NCBI GenBank assembly: GCA_031430595.1
Contig: JANPBU010000016.1
Span: forward strand, 62,001 to 126,000
Length of the DNA: 64,000 bases
Origin: JANNBN01 sp031430595
Lineage (GTDB): Bacteria > Actinomycetota > Acidimicrobiia > Acidimicrobiales > JANYDT01
Direction: 5' to 3'
The position numbers and the translations under genes are program-made. Shown one piece after another: positions 18,741 to 28,031 of this stretch. The notes under the pieces were generated by a model that made no database searches, was not told where the DNA came from, and was given only the letters and a program-made list of their open reading frames with translations. Position 1 is the first letter of the stretch; each line of letters starts with the position of its first letter.

Positions 18741-19676
18741 CTACGACTTGATCCGCAAGACAAATTTGGCTGCCCGCATAAGTTGAGAACCGGCCGCAGG
18801 ATGGGGCCGTTGCCCTCCACGCTCAAGCTCTACTAGATAGTCGATTGGAAGGCGCGGTGCGCGGCCAACCATCTCGGTAGTCCCGTTTTTTGATTCCCAA
18901 ATCACCACGTTGACGACGGCCCCGTACACAATGATGTATCCGAAAAGCGACAGCACGGTGATTAGCGCGAAGATACCTGCCAACGTGCCGTAAACGCTGT
19001 CTGCTTTCGCCAAGAGCCGAGTCACGATCGTTGCCCCAATAAGTTGAAAGACGGCCAACGCAATTCCGGCAATCGTTGCGCCGGGCAGGTGGTGTCGGGT
19101 TCGAATCTGTACGTTTGTGAGCATGCGATGGGTGACAAGCACGAGCAGGGTGCCGGCAAGGCTTGACCCAAGTAACGCAGCCATCGGAGCAAGTATCGCA
19201 ATATTAAGTACTTGCACGAGTTGAGTAGCGGCCGCCGATGTCGCGAACAACACGACGCCGGCGATCAACCAAGGAACACCGAGCAGCTTGTCGATCAGAC
19301 CCCGAGCCGGAACCTGCCACACCGCATCACACGCCGATGCAACCGCCTGAACAACCCCAAGCCCAGTAAAAAGCGAACCGAGAATCGAAATGACTAGGGC
19401 CCTCCCAGCGGTGTTCGAAGCGGTGTCGAGGGCTCGCTGAAACGCACCGCGCACAGTTGGGTCGGTCAACTTGAATTGGTCCAAAATTCGGGTTCCAACG
19501 TTTGCGTTTCCGGAAGCGATCAAACCGGTGATGCTGACAACGGCAAGCAGTAACGGCAACAGCGACGTTAAGAACCGTAGGGTAATTGCCGCAACGAGTT
19601 GCGGGGCACGAACCTGCCCCGCCCGAAACCAAACAGCCTTGACGAACGACCAAACTTCCCGCAATTTCACGGGCAT
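18741..19676 (-). CDS. YihY/BrkB family membrane protein
   Basis: 311 residues from the ATG at 19676; a TTG in frame 18 bases upstream is an alternative. Six hydrophobic helices can be counted, with the LRFLTSLLPLLLAVVSITG segment, the GLGVVQAVASACDAVW segment and the YGTLAGIFALI motif of the YihY/virulence factor BrkB family. Function of this family is unresolved (the old RNase BN label is wrong). It sits 32 bases after sufB and before sufD on the same strand, interrupting an otherwise normal suf order. Confidence 0.85.
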   Translation of the reverse strand: MPVKLREVWSFVKAVWFRAGQVRAPQLVAAITLRFLTSLLPLLLAVVSITGLIASGNANVGTRILDQFKLTDPTVRGAFQRALDTASNTAGRALVISILGSLFTGLGVVQAVASACDAVWQVPARGLIDKLLGVPWLIAGVVLFATSAAATQLVQVLNIAILAPMAALLGSSLAGTLLVLVTHRMLTNVQIRTRHHLPGATIAGIALAVFQLIGATIVTRLLAKADSVYGTLAGIFALITVLSLFGYIIVYGAVVNVVIWESKNGTTEMVGRAPRLPIDYLVELERGGQRPHPAAGSQLMRAAKFVLRIKS

Positions 19677-19708
19677 GAAATTAGCCGAACCCAACCCGCC
19701 AAATGGGT

Positions 19709-21112
19709 TTAGCCGATCGAGCCTTCCATTTGCAGCTCAACTAAACGACTCCATTCAACTGCGAACTCCATCGGAAGGGTTCGAGTTACCGGTTCCATAA
19801 AGCCGTTCACAATCATTGCCGTTGCTTGTTCTTTCGACAGGCCACGAGACTGTAGGTAGAAGAGTTGGTCGTCGCCAACCTTTGAAACTGTTGCCTCATG
19901 ACCGATTTCGGCACTCATCACGCCACTGTTTCGCTCAATGTATGGGTACGTATCTGATCGCGAATTTTCGTCGAGGATCAACGCATCGCACTGAACATGG
20001 CTCTTGCAGTGTTCAGCACCCTCTTCGACACGAACGAGGCCGCGGTACGAGGTACGACCACCATCTTTGGAGATCGACTTCGAAATCACCGATGAGGTTG
20101 TCTCTGGAGCAGCGTGAACCATTTTCGCACCGGTGTCTTGATGCTGACCCTCGCCTGCATACGCAACCGAAAGCACTTCACCGTGAGCCTTGGGGCCCAT
20201 CAAATAAATGGCTGGGTACTTCATCGTGAGACGCGACCCAATGTTTCCGTCAATCCAAGAGACTCGGGCTTCGGCTTCGGCCCGGGCTCGCTTGGTAACC
20301 AGGTTGAAGACGTTGTTTGACCAGTTCTGAATAGTCGAATAGGTGATGTGGCTACCGGGCAGCGCAACCAGTTCAACGACCGCTGAATGAAGCGAATCAG
20401 ACGTGTACACAGGTGCTGAACAACCTTCGATGTAGTGAACCTTTGAGCCTTCATCGGCAATGATAAGCGTACGTTCGAACTGACCCATGTTTTCTTTGTT
20501 GATTCGGAAGTACGCCTGAAGGGGCATATCAACTTCAACGCCTGGTGGAACGTAAATGAACGAGCCACCCGACCACACAGCACTATTCAATGCCGAGAAC
20601 TTGTTGTCGGCAATCGGGATGATGGTGCCGAACCACTTGCGAACAATGTCGGGATACTCACGAACTGCCGTGTCCATATCGCAGAAAATGACGCCCTGGG
20701 CTTCAAGATCTTCACGGTTACGATGGAACACGACTTCAGATTCGTATTGCGCGGTAACGCCGGCGAGGTACTTCTGTTCAGCCTCGGGGATGCCGAGCTT
20801 CTCGTATGTACGTCGAACCGCCTCGGGAAGCTCATCCCACGCGTTGACCTGCTTGTCGGTCGGCTTTACGTAGTAATAGATGTCGTCGAAGAAAATTTGT
20901 CCGAGGTCGCCACCCCAAGCCGGCATCGGCTTTCGGTTGAACACATCGAAGGCCCGCAGACGGAACTTTCGCATCCAGTCGGGCTCGCCCTTCATCCACG
21001 ACATTTCTTCGATGAGTTCAGTGTCGAGCCCACGTTTAGGCGTGAAGACATAATCGACTTCATCGCTCCATCCGAGCTTGTATTTACCAAGGTCGAGTTC
21101 GTCAATACTCAT
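19709..21112 (-). CDS. sufB: SufB, Fe-S assembly scaffold subunit
   Basis: 467 residues, normal length. Diagnostic segments include MPAWGGDLG, SGGSFIYVPPGVEVDMPLQ, YIEGCSAPVY, and the C-terminal CDALILDENSRSDTYPYIE and SKEQATAMIVNGFMEP. SufB is the main site where the cluster forms in the SufBC2D complex, with sulfur from SufS/SufU. It is the first gene of the minus-strand suf unit; the promoter must lie in 21113-21353, shared with the divergent NHL gene. Confidence 0.96.
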   Translation of the reverse strand: MSIDELDLGKYKLGWSDEVDYVFTPKRGLDTELIEEMSWMKGEPDWMRKFRLRAFDVFNRKPMPAWGGDLGQIFFDDIYYYVKPTDKQVNAWDELPEAVRRTYEKLGIPEAEQKYLAGVTAQYESEVVFHRNREDLEAQGVIFCDMDTAVREYPDIVRKWFGTIIPIADNKFSALNSAVWSGGSFIYVPPGVEVDMPLQAYFRINKENMGQFERTLIIADEGSKVHYIEGCSAPVYTSDSLHSAVVELVALPGSHITYSTIQNWSNNVFNLVTKRARAEAEARVSWIDGNIGSRLTMKYPAIYLMGPKAHGEVLSVAYAGEGQHQDTGAKMVHAAPETTSSVISKSISKDGGRTSYRGLVRVEEGAEHCKSHVQCDALILDENSRSDTYPYIERNSGVMSAEIGHEATVSKVGDDQLFYLQSRGLSKEQATAMIVNGFMEPVTRTLPMEFAVEWSRLVELQMEGSIG

Positions 21113-21219
21113 GGTCTGACCTGCCTCTTCATTACTGAAACGTGAATGTTGGAGTCACCGGGTGGGTTTCTCCTACGTAGATAGTAACAATTCACGAGCA
21201 CTACGCCGCACTAGTCGTC

Positions 21220-21308
21220 GGTCACTTCCTTGCGGTCAGTTGTCACTTTCGGGTTCATTTGTCAGTTTGGGACCTGTCTCAACGTGACATGTGAGCCTCA
21301 ACCTGACA
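21220..21308. promoter_or_regulatory. Array of GTCA-type boxes between sufB and the NHL gene
   Basis: TGTCACTTTCGGG (21241) and TGTCAGTTTGGGA (21260) are direct copies 19 bases apart. The reverse complements TGTCACGTTGAGA (21277-21289) and TGTCAGGTTGAGG (21296-21308) are again 19 bases apart. Weaker forward copies start at 21220 and 21234. Together they form an inverted cluster in a 241-base divergent promoter region, as expected for binding sites of one regulator. Confidence 0.5.
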
Positions 21309-21353
21309 ATTGAAACCGGGCGAGGTGTCTTGCAACGACAAGAATAGGTTCAA

Positions 21354-24300
21354 ATGGACAAGGCTCCCGGCGAAGACAACGACAAACTGTTCGAACGGTG
21401 GGGTCCGAGCGCCGACGATATTCCCGGCTCGGATATCCAGGTTGCACAGGTTGTCGAGGTTGACCCTAACGGCCATACTGCGATCGAGGCCAACATCGGC
21501 GCTGAACCCGAAACACCTGAAACAGACGGATCCCAACCGAAACGAACATCTCGGCGTCTTGCGTACCTGCTCGGTGCGTTGGCAGCTGTTATCGGTCTTG
21601 TTGTTGGCGTCATTGCACTCACGCCCGGCGAGACGTCGTTTGTGCCCGGTTCAACGCTCCCAACTCAGGGTGTGCCGGTGCGTGATGAGCCACAGCCCGA
21701 CCCAACCCGAATTGGCCAGCCAGTTCGGGCCACACAGATTTCCCAGGGTCGAAACGATGTCAGTGCTCAGGCCAGCACCGTCACTCAGCCGACTGGCCTG
21801 GCCACAACGCCTGACGGGCGAACCTTTCTTGTCGACGCTTCTGAGGGTTGGGTTCGCGAAGTCACCACCGATGGCCTGCAACCAGCCATCATCGATGAGT
21901 CCACCGCCGCAACGGCGAACCTCGGGCCAATCAGTGCACCTGGTCTGATTACCTCCGACAGTTTTGGTGGCCTCATCGTTGCGGCACACGGCGGTTCCGT
22001 ACTCAGTCGATACGACCCACAAGGCACTCTGAGCGAGTTCGCAAAGATTCCGCCGCAATCTGAAGTGACCGCCATCGGAGCCGATCGATCTGGGAACGTA
22101 GCTGTTGCGTGGAAAGGAACGACCGGAAACTCGACCGGGGCGTTTCTTGTCAATGCCGTCGGAACGGTTACCGAATTCGCGGCAACGAACACTGCCATCA
22201 CGGCGTTTCTTGCCGTCGCGGATGAAGGTTGGTTTGGGGCTTCAGGTGATCAGTTGGTTTCGCTGAGCGTCAACGGGGTAACGCCAACCAGTCAACCTCC
22301 TCAATTGCCAGGAACTGGTTCGCTGCGTGCAGTTTCGATTCTTCCGGGTGGTCGCCTGGCAGTTGCCCGAAGCAATGACCGGGGCGAGGGTTCTGGTGGA
22401 ATATCGATCTGGGACCCTACAAATCAGGCAGGCTTATCACCCGTTTCCGGGGTATCAATAAGTGCACTGACTATCTCATCAGACGGTCGGCTTCTAGCGA
22501 CCGATCCTGACGGCCGACGGGTACTTGCGATTGCCATCGATTCGCCCGACAGGGTTGAAACGATTCTCAGCGATTTTCGAAGCTCGGGCGAGCAATTGAC
22601 CAACGAGTCAGGTGAAGTTCTCGCTATCGACCTTCAACTCAAACCTGCCGCTGTCGCGATCAGCGCTAGCGGAACAACGATTATTGCCGAGCGAGACCGT
22701 GACCGGCTGGTGGCAGTCACCGATACAGGCACCCTCCGAGCGTTCACAGAAGCGGTTACACCCAGACCTACATTTCTGGCGGCAACAGATACGCAGGTTG
22801 CTGTTGTTGGTGAAGTGAACGCTACGACGTCTCAGCTCACCCTTTTTGATACGTCGGGAAAGGTGCTCGATCAACAAGCTCTTCCTTGGGCTGCGAGCCC
22901 GATCGCGTATTCGCCGGAAGGACGACTGCTCGCCGGACGATCTGATGGGGGGCTCGAATGGGTCGATACACGCGCCCCGGTGATTCGACCCAGTGGCGAG
23001 CCAATAAGTGCACTTACAATTGATTCACTTGGCAAAATTTTTGTTGTCAACCAAACATCGAACGCCATCGAGGAAATCGTAGGAAACGTGCGCCAACCGG
23101 TGGTGTCAGGGATTGGTGACCCCTTCATTGACCCTGAAGGCAACCCAGGCGGACTACTTGGGCTTAACGACGACAAACTAGCAACGATCAGTGGTTTGAC
23201 TGCGATCGGACCCGACCGGTTAGTGGTGAGCGATGTGGCAAGCGATCGCCTTCGCCTCGTCGAAAAGACTGCCACCGGTCAATGGTCAATCGCACCCTTT
23301 CGTGGGGTTCAACCGAGTGAAGTGCTGTCATCACCGCTCTCGCAGCGGGTCGCCGAACCATCATCTCTTGCAACTGGCATTGATGGCACAGTTGTCGTTG
23401 CGCTACGCCCTACCGGTGTTGTTCGACGTATCGACCCCGACGGAACAGTTCGAACCATCGCAGGAGGCGGCTTACCACCAGCTGCTGCGTTCGGCTCGAT
23501 TACCGGTTTGGCGTTGATTGATGGGCTGCTCATTGCATCAGATGCAGAACGCCACCGAATCATTGCAATCGATGACGGCAACCTACGAACGGTGTTTGGA
23601 AGTGGTTCGCAAGGCTCAGAATCAACCGACCTTGACACGCCGGTCGGTGTTGCTGGCTTTGATGGGGTCACATACATTGTCGATAGCCTCAACCATCGGG
23701 TGCTCGCTGCTGATTCAACCGGTGTAGCCCAAGCGGTACTCGGAACGGGTGTCGGCGGGCAGGGCGACGCGAGCGGTGCGGGCCCAAGTGTTGCGCTCAA
23801 CGAACCCTCGGGCATTGCCATAGATTCAAATGGTGCGTTAATTGTTACCGATACCGGTAACAACCGTGTGCTGCGAGTTGGTCGTAACGGAATGGTGTCG
23901 TTGGTAGGTAACGTAAACCGACCAACAGGAATTGCGGTTCGTAAGTTCGCTGGCAAAGATCTCATCTTGGTGAGTGCGCCAAAGAATCATCAGGTGTTTG
24001 CCTTTGATGAGTTAGGAAACCGGTCAGTGTTCGCTGGCATCGGCACACCTGGCTCGGACGGAGACGGTCGCCTAGCTACAGCGGCGAGATTTGATTCGCC
24101 CTCAGGGTTAGCTGTTTCGCCCGATGGAAGCGTATTCGTGGTCGACGCTGGTGCGCGAAATGTGCGCCGAATTGATCCGGAAGGTTTTGCTTCGACCACG
24201 ACCGGTGTAGAAAAAGAATTCACGAACCCGAGAGCCATTGTGGTTGACGATAATGCGGGTCTCATCGTGGGCGATGCCATCGGTCGCTTGTTTCGCCTGG

Positions 24301-24356
24301 CCCCACCGGAACTGTCGGTGGCGGCGCCGGGTTGGAACCAACTGTCGCCTAGCTGA
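21354..24356 (+). CDS. Membrane-anchored NHL-repeat beta-propeller protein
   Basis: 1000 residues. An acidic cytoplasmic N-terminus of about 65 residues is followed by basic residues and one transmembrane helix (about 68-90, LAYLLGALAAVIGLVVGVIAL), so the large C-terminal part should face outside. The rest is built of NHL-like blades (patterns such as NEPSGIAIDSNGALIVTDTGNNRVLRV and SPSGLAVSPDGSVFVVDAG in shorter form along the chain). NHL propellers usually bind proteins or polysaccharides. No enzyme motif is seen. It is transcribed divergently from sufB. Confidence 0.85.
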   Translation: MDKAPGEDNDKLFERWGPSADDIPGSDIQVAQVVEVDPNGHTAIEANIGAEPETPETDGSQPKRTSRRLAYLLGALAAVIGLVVGVIALTPGETSFVPGSTLPTQGVPVRDEPQPDPTRIGQPVRATQISQGRNDVSAQASTVTQPTGLATTPDGRTFLVDASEGWVREVTTDGLQPAIIDESTAATANLGPISAPGLITSDSFGGLIVAAHGGSVLSRYDPQGTLSEFAKIPPQSEVTAIGADRSGNVAVAWKGTTGNSTGAFLVNAVGTVTEFAATNTAITAFLAVADEGWFGASGDQLVSLSVNGVTPTSQPPQLPGTGSLRAVSILPGGRLAVARSNDRGEGSGGISIWDPTNQAGLSPVSGVSISALTISSDGRLLATDPDGRRVLAIAIDSPDRVETILSDFRSSGEQLTNESGEVLAIDLQLKPAAVAISASGTTIIAERDRDRLVAVTDTGTLRAFTEAVTPRPTFLAATDTQVAVVGEVNATTSQLTLFDTSGKVLDQQALPWAASPIAYSPEGRLLAGRSDGGLEWVDTRAPVIRPSGEPISALTIDSLGKIFVVNQTSNAIEEIVGNVRQPVVSGIGDPFIDPEGNPGGLLGLNDDKLATISGLTAIGPDRLVVSDVASDRLRLVEKTATGQWSIAPFRGVQPSEVLSSPLSQRVAEPSSLATGIDGTVVVALRPTGVVRRIDPDGTVRTIAGGGLPPAAAFGSITGLALIDGLLIASDAERHRIIAIDDGNLRTVFGSGSQGSESTDLDTPVGVAGFDGVTYIVDSLNHRVLAADSTGVAQAVLGTGVGGQGDASGAGPSVALNEPSGIAIDSNGALIVTDTGNNRVLRVGRNGMVSLVGNVNRPTGIAVRKFAGKDLILVSAPKNHQVFAFDELGNRSVFAGIGTPGSDGDGRLATAARFDSPSGLAVSPDGSVFVVDAGARNVRRIDPEGFASTTTGVEKEFTNPRAIVVDDNAGLIVGDAIGRLFRLAPPELSVAAPGWNQLSPS

Positions 24357-24358
24357 CG

Positions 24359-24403
24359 ATGACGAGGCCCACCATGACGAGGCTCACCATGACGAGGCTT
24401 ACC
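24359..24403. repeat. Three 15-base tandem repeats between convergent genes
   Basis: ATGACGAGGCCCACC, ATGACGAGGCTCACC and ATGACGAGGCTTACC follow each other exactly, starting 2 bases after the NHL gene stop. The third copy supplies the stop codon of the minus-strand carbonic anhydrase gene (24399-24401). Confidence 0.8.
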
Positions 24404-24923
24404 CGATGAGACGCATCTCTTGGCGGTACCGTTTGCCATTTGCCACGTACGAAGCTACGGCGAGGGCATTGAAACCCGCAGTAACCGTATTCTCGCGTAG
24501 CTTCGCTGGCACACCTAACGCCATTGCACCGGTTGGAACCACCATGTTGTTAGGTATGACCGCATTTGCACCAACAAGTGAGTTCGACTGAACCACAGCA
24601 AAGTGCAACACGACTGATCCGTTTCCGACGAGCGAGTCGCTTTCAACTGTGCAACCCTCTAGGTGCACGATATGGCCAACAACGCACCGATCACCGACCG
24701 TCGTTGGTTGCATCGGAATGCAGTGAATGACCGAGCCATCTTGAATTGACGTTTCGGTTCCGATAGAGATCAGCCCTGAATCGCCTCGTAACACAGCACC
24801 CGGCCAGATACTTGACCATGCGCCGATTTCGACGTTTCCGATGATGATGGCATCGGGATGAACAAAGGCTTCCGGGTGGATTCGAGGCTCGAGATCGCCA
24901 AGGGCATAAATGGGCACCAACAC
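24399..24923 (-). CDS. Gamma-carbonic anhydrase family protein
   Basis: 174 residues with the left-handed beta-helix hexapeptide pattern (IIIGNVEIGAWSSIWPG and similar rungs). Metal-binding histidines are seen in SVIHCIP and VVGHIVHLEGC, as in the gamma-class/YrdA-PaaY group. Such proteins form trimers that bind zinc or iron between subunits; carbonic anhydrase activity is known for some members only. A GTG start at 24923 fits the family N-terminus; another GTG two codons in is possible. It is divergent from the S9 peptidase with about 19 bases between starts. Confidence 0.88.
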   Translation of the reverse strand: MLVPIYALGDLEPRIHPEAFVHPDAIIIGNVEIGAWSSIWPGAVLRGDSGLISIGTETSIQDGSVIHCIPMQPTTVGDRCVVGHIVHLEGCTVESDSLVGNGSVVLHFAVVQSNSLVGANAVIPNNMVVPTGAMALGVPAKLRENTVTAGFNALAVASYVANGKRYRQEMRLIG

Positions 24924-24942
24924 AACCTACCCTGGTGTCATC

Positions 24943-27090
24943 ATGCAGTTCCTTTCCGCAGCCAATCCGAAGCCCACCAACCCGCCACAAGCGCAGCAGC
25001 GAGCAGTCACAACCGTCGAACACGGCGATGACCGTGTCGACGAGTACGCCTGGTTGCGCGACCGCGAAGACCCTGGCGTGATTGAACATCTACAAGCGGA
25101 AAACGACTATTGCAAGGCGGTCATGGCCCCAACCGAGGCGTTACAAGAAACGTTGTTCGGCGAAATCAAGGCTCGCATTCAAGAGACTGATATGTCGCTA
25201 CCGACCCTGAAGGGGCCGTGGGCGTACCTCACGCGAACCGAAGAAGGCAAGCAATACGGAATGCATGTGCGCCGACCTCGTGAGCAAAGTAATGACGAGT
25301 CGGCCGATCAACTTCTACTCGATGAGAATGCGGCTGCAGAGGGGCACGAGTTTTTTGCTCTGGGTACGTTCGAGCCAAGCCCCGACCATTCGCTCATTGC
25401 CTGGGCGAAAGATGTCGATGGTTCCGAGCAATACGACCTGGCGTTTCTTGTCGCCGATCAGACTTCAGCGAAGGCAACCGACCCCGCAGCGCCGGAAGTG
25501 TTGGTCGGAACGTCTCCCGGGGTTGCTTGGTCAGCATCATCACAGGCGATCTTTTACACGACGCTCGACGAACAAATGCGCCCAGACCGGGTGTGGCGTC
25601 ATCAACTCGGAACCGATCAAGAAAGCGACATCGAGGTGTTCGTCGAACCCGACGATCGATTCTTCGTTTCTGTGAGTACTACGTCTACTGACGAATACAT
25701 CATGGTAACCCTTTCCAGCCAGATCACCACCGAAGCACATGTGTTGAGAGCTACTGACGCCGATGATCCGCTCGCTCGGTTTGAGCTGTTCGCCCCCCGA
25801 AGTGAAGGTATTGAATACGGTATCGACCACCACCGAGCGGCTGACGGAACGGAGCGGTTCTTTGTGGTCAGCAACCATGAGTCGGCGGGGTTCCGGTTGT
25901 ATGTAACACCAAACCCGAGTTCGCCTACGAGTTGGGTCGATGTGGGCTTACACCCATCAAGTAGCGAGGCGTATCCTCCGAAGCTTGACGGGTTCGACGT
26001 ATTCTCCCGACACCTGGTGCTTTCAGAACGTGTCGATGCACTCGAACGTATGCGTATTGTGGGTCTGGACGAACACGGGTCCGTTGGGTCAGTTCGATCC
26101 ATGGAATTTCCAGAGCCGGTGTACAGCATTTGGTCAAACGGGAATGCTGAATTTGATACGCATACCTACAGGTTCGGGTACACCTCACCGGTTACCCCGC
26201 CAACAGTGTTTTCTGAAGACCTTGCCACCGGCGAACGAAAACTGCTAAAGCAACAGCCGGTTCTCAATGGTTTCGTTTCAGATGATTACCGATGTAGCCG
26301 TTTTTGGGCCACGGCTCGCGACGGCGAAACCATTCCGGTTTCACTTGTTTACCATCGCACGACTCAACTTGACGGCACCGCTCCACTTGTTCTGTACGGA
26401 TACGGTTCATATGAGATTTCGATTGACCCAACCTTTTCAACTATGCGACTGTCGATTCTTGATCGTGGCGTCATCTTTGCTATTGCCCATATTCGCGGCG
26501 GAGGCGAGCGTGGCCGCCGTTGGTACCTCGACGGCAAGTTCCTCAAGAAGCGCACCACATTTCACGACTTTGTTGATGTTGCTGATTCACTGGCCACTCA
26601 AGGAATTTGCGACGGAGCCCGAATTGTTGCTCGTGGCGGAAGCGCTGGCGGCCTATTGATGGGTGCTGCCATGAACGACCGACCCGACCTTTGGGCAGGT
26701 GTCGTTGCAGAAGTTCCGTTTGTCGATGTAGTAACCACCATGCTCGATGACACCTTGCCCCTGACGGCTATCGAGCACGATGAATGGGGAGACCCCGGTG
26801 ACCCCGAATACTATGCGTACATGAAGTCGTACTCACCGTTCGACAATGTGACAGCCCAGGCGTATCCGAATGTGTTGGCCACGGGCGGTTTGAACGACCC
26901 ACGGGTTGGTTACTGGGAACCCGCAAAGTGGGTGGCACGCCTACGAGATCGATCGACCGGGGACGGCGTCGTGCTGCTGAAAACCGAACTCGGTGCCGGC
27001 CACGGAGGACCAACCGGACGTTATGCCGGATGGCGCGACGAAGCCTTCGTCTTAGCCTTCGTGCTCAAAGCTCTCGGCATCACCAAGTAG
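24943..27090 (+). CDS. S9 family serine peptidase (oligopeptidase B/prolyl oligopeptidase type)
   Basis: 715 residues from the ATG at 24943; the frame is open 33 bases further but that would overlap the carbonic anhydrase gene. The N-terminal part (DEYAWLRDREDP) and the seven-bladed propeller are typical. The catalytic triad is complete: S567 in GGSAGGLLMG, D652 in GLNDPRVGYWEP, and H687 in GAGHGGPTGR. No signal peptide, so cytosolic cleavage of short peptides is expected. The EYYAYMKSYSPFDNV segment points to the oligopeptidase B side of the family. Confidence 0.93.
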   Translation: MQFLSAANPKPTNPPQAQQRAVTTVEHGDDRVDEYAWLRDREDPGVIEHLQAENDYCKAVMAPTEALQETLFGEIKARIQETDMSLPTLKGPWAYLTRTEEGKQYGMHVRRPREQSNDESADQLLLDENAAAEGHEFFALGTFEPSPDHSLIAWAKDVDGSEQYDLAFLVADQTSAKATDPAAPEVLVGTSPGVAWSASSQAIFYTTLDEQMRPDRVWRHQLGTDQESDIEVFVEPDDRFFVSVSTTSTDEYIMVTLSSQITTEAHVLRATDADDPLARFELFAPRSEGIEYGIDHHRAADGTERFFVVSNHESAGFRLYVTPNPSSPTSWVDVGLHPSSSEAYPPKLDGFDVFSRHLVLSERVDALERMRIVGLDEHGSVGSVRSMEFPEPVYSIWSNGNAEFDTHTYRFGYTSPVTPPTVFSEDLATGERKLLKQQPVLNGFVSDDYRCSRFWATARDGETIPVSLVYHRTTQLDGTAPLVLYGYGSYEISIDPTFSTMRLSILDRGVIFAIAHIRGGGERGRRWYLDGKFLKKRTTFHDFVDVADSLATQGICDGARIVARGGSAGGLLMGAAMNDRPDLWAGVVAEVPFVDVVTTMLDDTLPLTAIEHDEWGDPGDPEYYAYMKSYSPFDNVTAQAYPNVLATGGLNDPRVGYWEPAKWVARLRDRSTGDGVVLLKTELGAGHGGPTGRYAGWRDEAFVLAFVLKALGITK

Positions 27091-27424
27091 CGGCCGGAGA
27101 GGCTCCAACCTCCTATCGCGCCGGTAATGCGCAAGCTATTCATTCTTGCGAGCTGGTGACTCCGGGAGCGATTCGGACACCAAACATTCGCTGGTTCTCA
27201 ACGACCCAGGTCGGCTCGTAGCTGTTCGAGCGAACACAGCGAGGATGTTGAAGGGTACGAGGGCCCGATAGTGACTGGTTCGTCCACCGCACAGACTTCA
27301 CGAGATTCGTCCCCAGACAATTAACCATCAGTGCGCATTACTTCGGACCGAGCGTGTGAACGATTTGTTTCACCAGATGTGCGGTGACTGCGTCTGGCTC
27401 GCTTCAGCGTGGCAGGATTGCGAG
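27091..27424. other. Intergenic stretch without supported gene
   Basis: 334 bases between the S9 peptidase and the possible lipoprotein. Short open frames here have no recognisable product. A short GCAAG...CTTGC hairpin near 27130-27151 is the only structure seen. Confidence 0.5.
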
Positions 27425-27940
27425 ATGCTCAGTGATCTGATGTCGAGACGGTGTTCGACGCCGGCATGGAAAGTCGGTCTTTGTTCGATCTTCCTCGCAA
27501 CGTGTTCCGGTGCCGACAAACACACGAGCAAGACGCATGACGAGCAATCAATCGACGGCGTTACGACCGTTGCCCCTCGAGGGGTTGTTCTCCCACAATC
27601 GAATGACCTGCAATTGGCTTCGAGTCTTGTCGTGAAAGGAGTCGTCCGTAGCGGCGAGCCCTTCGAAATCACGTTCACCGGGCGGCTCGTCAGTAGCCGA
27701 GGCGGTTACTTCTGGGTCCAACGATCCGGCGTGCGAATTGCACTACTTCGAAGCGATGGCAACGATGAGATACCAATGGGGTACGAAACGAACCAAGAGG
27801 ATTGGGTGACGGTCGACGACGCCGTGTCTGGTGAGAAGTCAAACCTAATACTTCCGGATCTTGCTGGGGGCGACTATGAACTTTGCACGGCGAACTCCGT
27901 AGTGTCCGCTTGCACGCCCATCAGTGTGGTCAACGGCTGA
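27425..27940 (+). CDS. Possible lipoprotein of unknown function
   Basis: 171 residues from the ATG at 27425; an ATG at 27440 and an opener at 27356 are alternatives. The N-terminus has two arginines, a short hydrophobic run and a lipobox-like LATC (C27), then a Ser/Thr/His-rich linker. The threonine before the cysteine is not ideal for a lipobox. The second half (FEITFTGRLVSSRGGYFWVQ ... DYELCTAN) reads as one beta-sandwich, Ig-like domain. No family recognised. It begins the accessory stretch where several broken genes lie. Confidence 0.55.
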   Translation: MLSDLMSRRCSTPAWKVGLCSIFLATCSGADKHTSKTHDEQSIDGVTTVAPRGVVLPQSNDLQLASSLVVKGVVRSGEPFEITFTGRLVSSRGGYFWVQRSGVRIALLRSDGNDEIPMGYETNQEDWVTVDDAVSGEKSNLILPDLAGGDYELCTANSVVSACTPISVVNG

Positions 27941-28031
27941 ACAGAGCTAGTGGCATCCGCTAGCGACAAACGTGGTTTGCGCCCAAGCCGGTGGACCCGC
28001 TCGACCGGACCGCAGGATCAAGCAGTGCGAC

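Noticed and set aside
27150..27260. Possible tRNA or tRNA remnant on the minus strand (TCCGAATC and an ACCA end)
   Set aside because: The flanking sequences do not pair into T, acceptor or anticodon stems; the resemblance is limited to one loop and the CCA.
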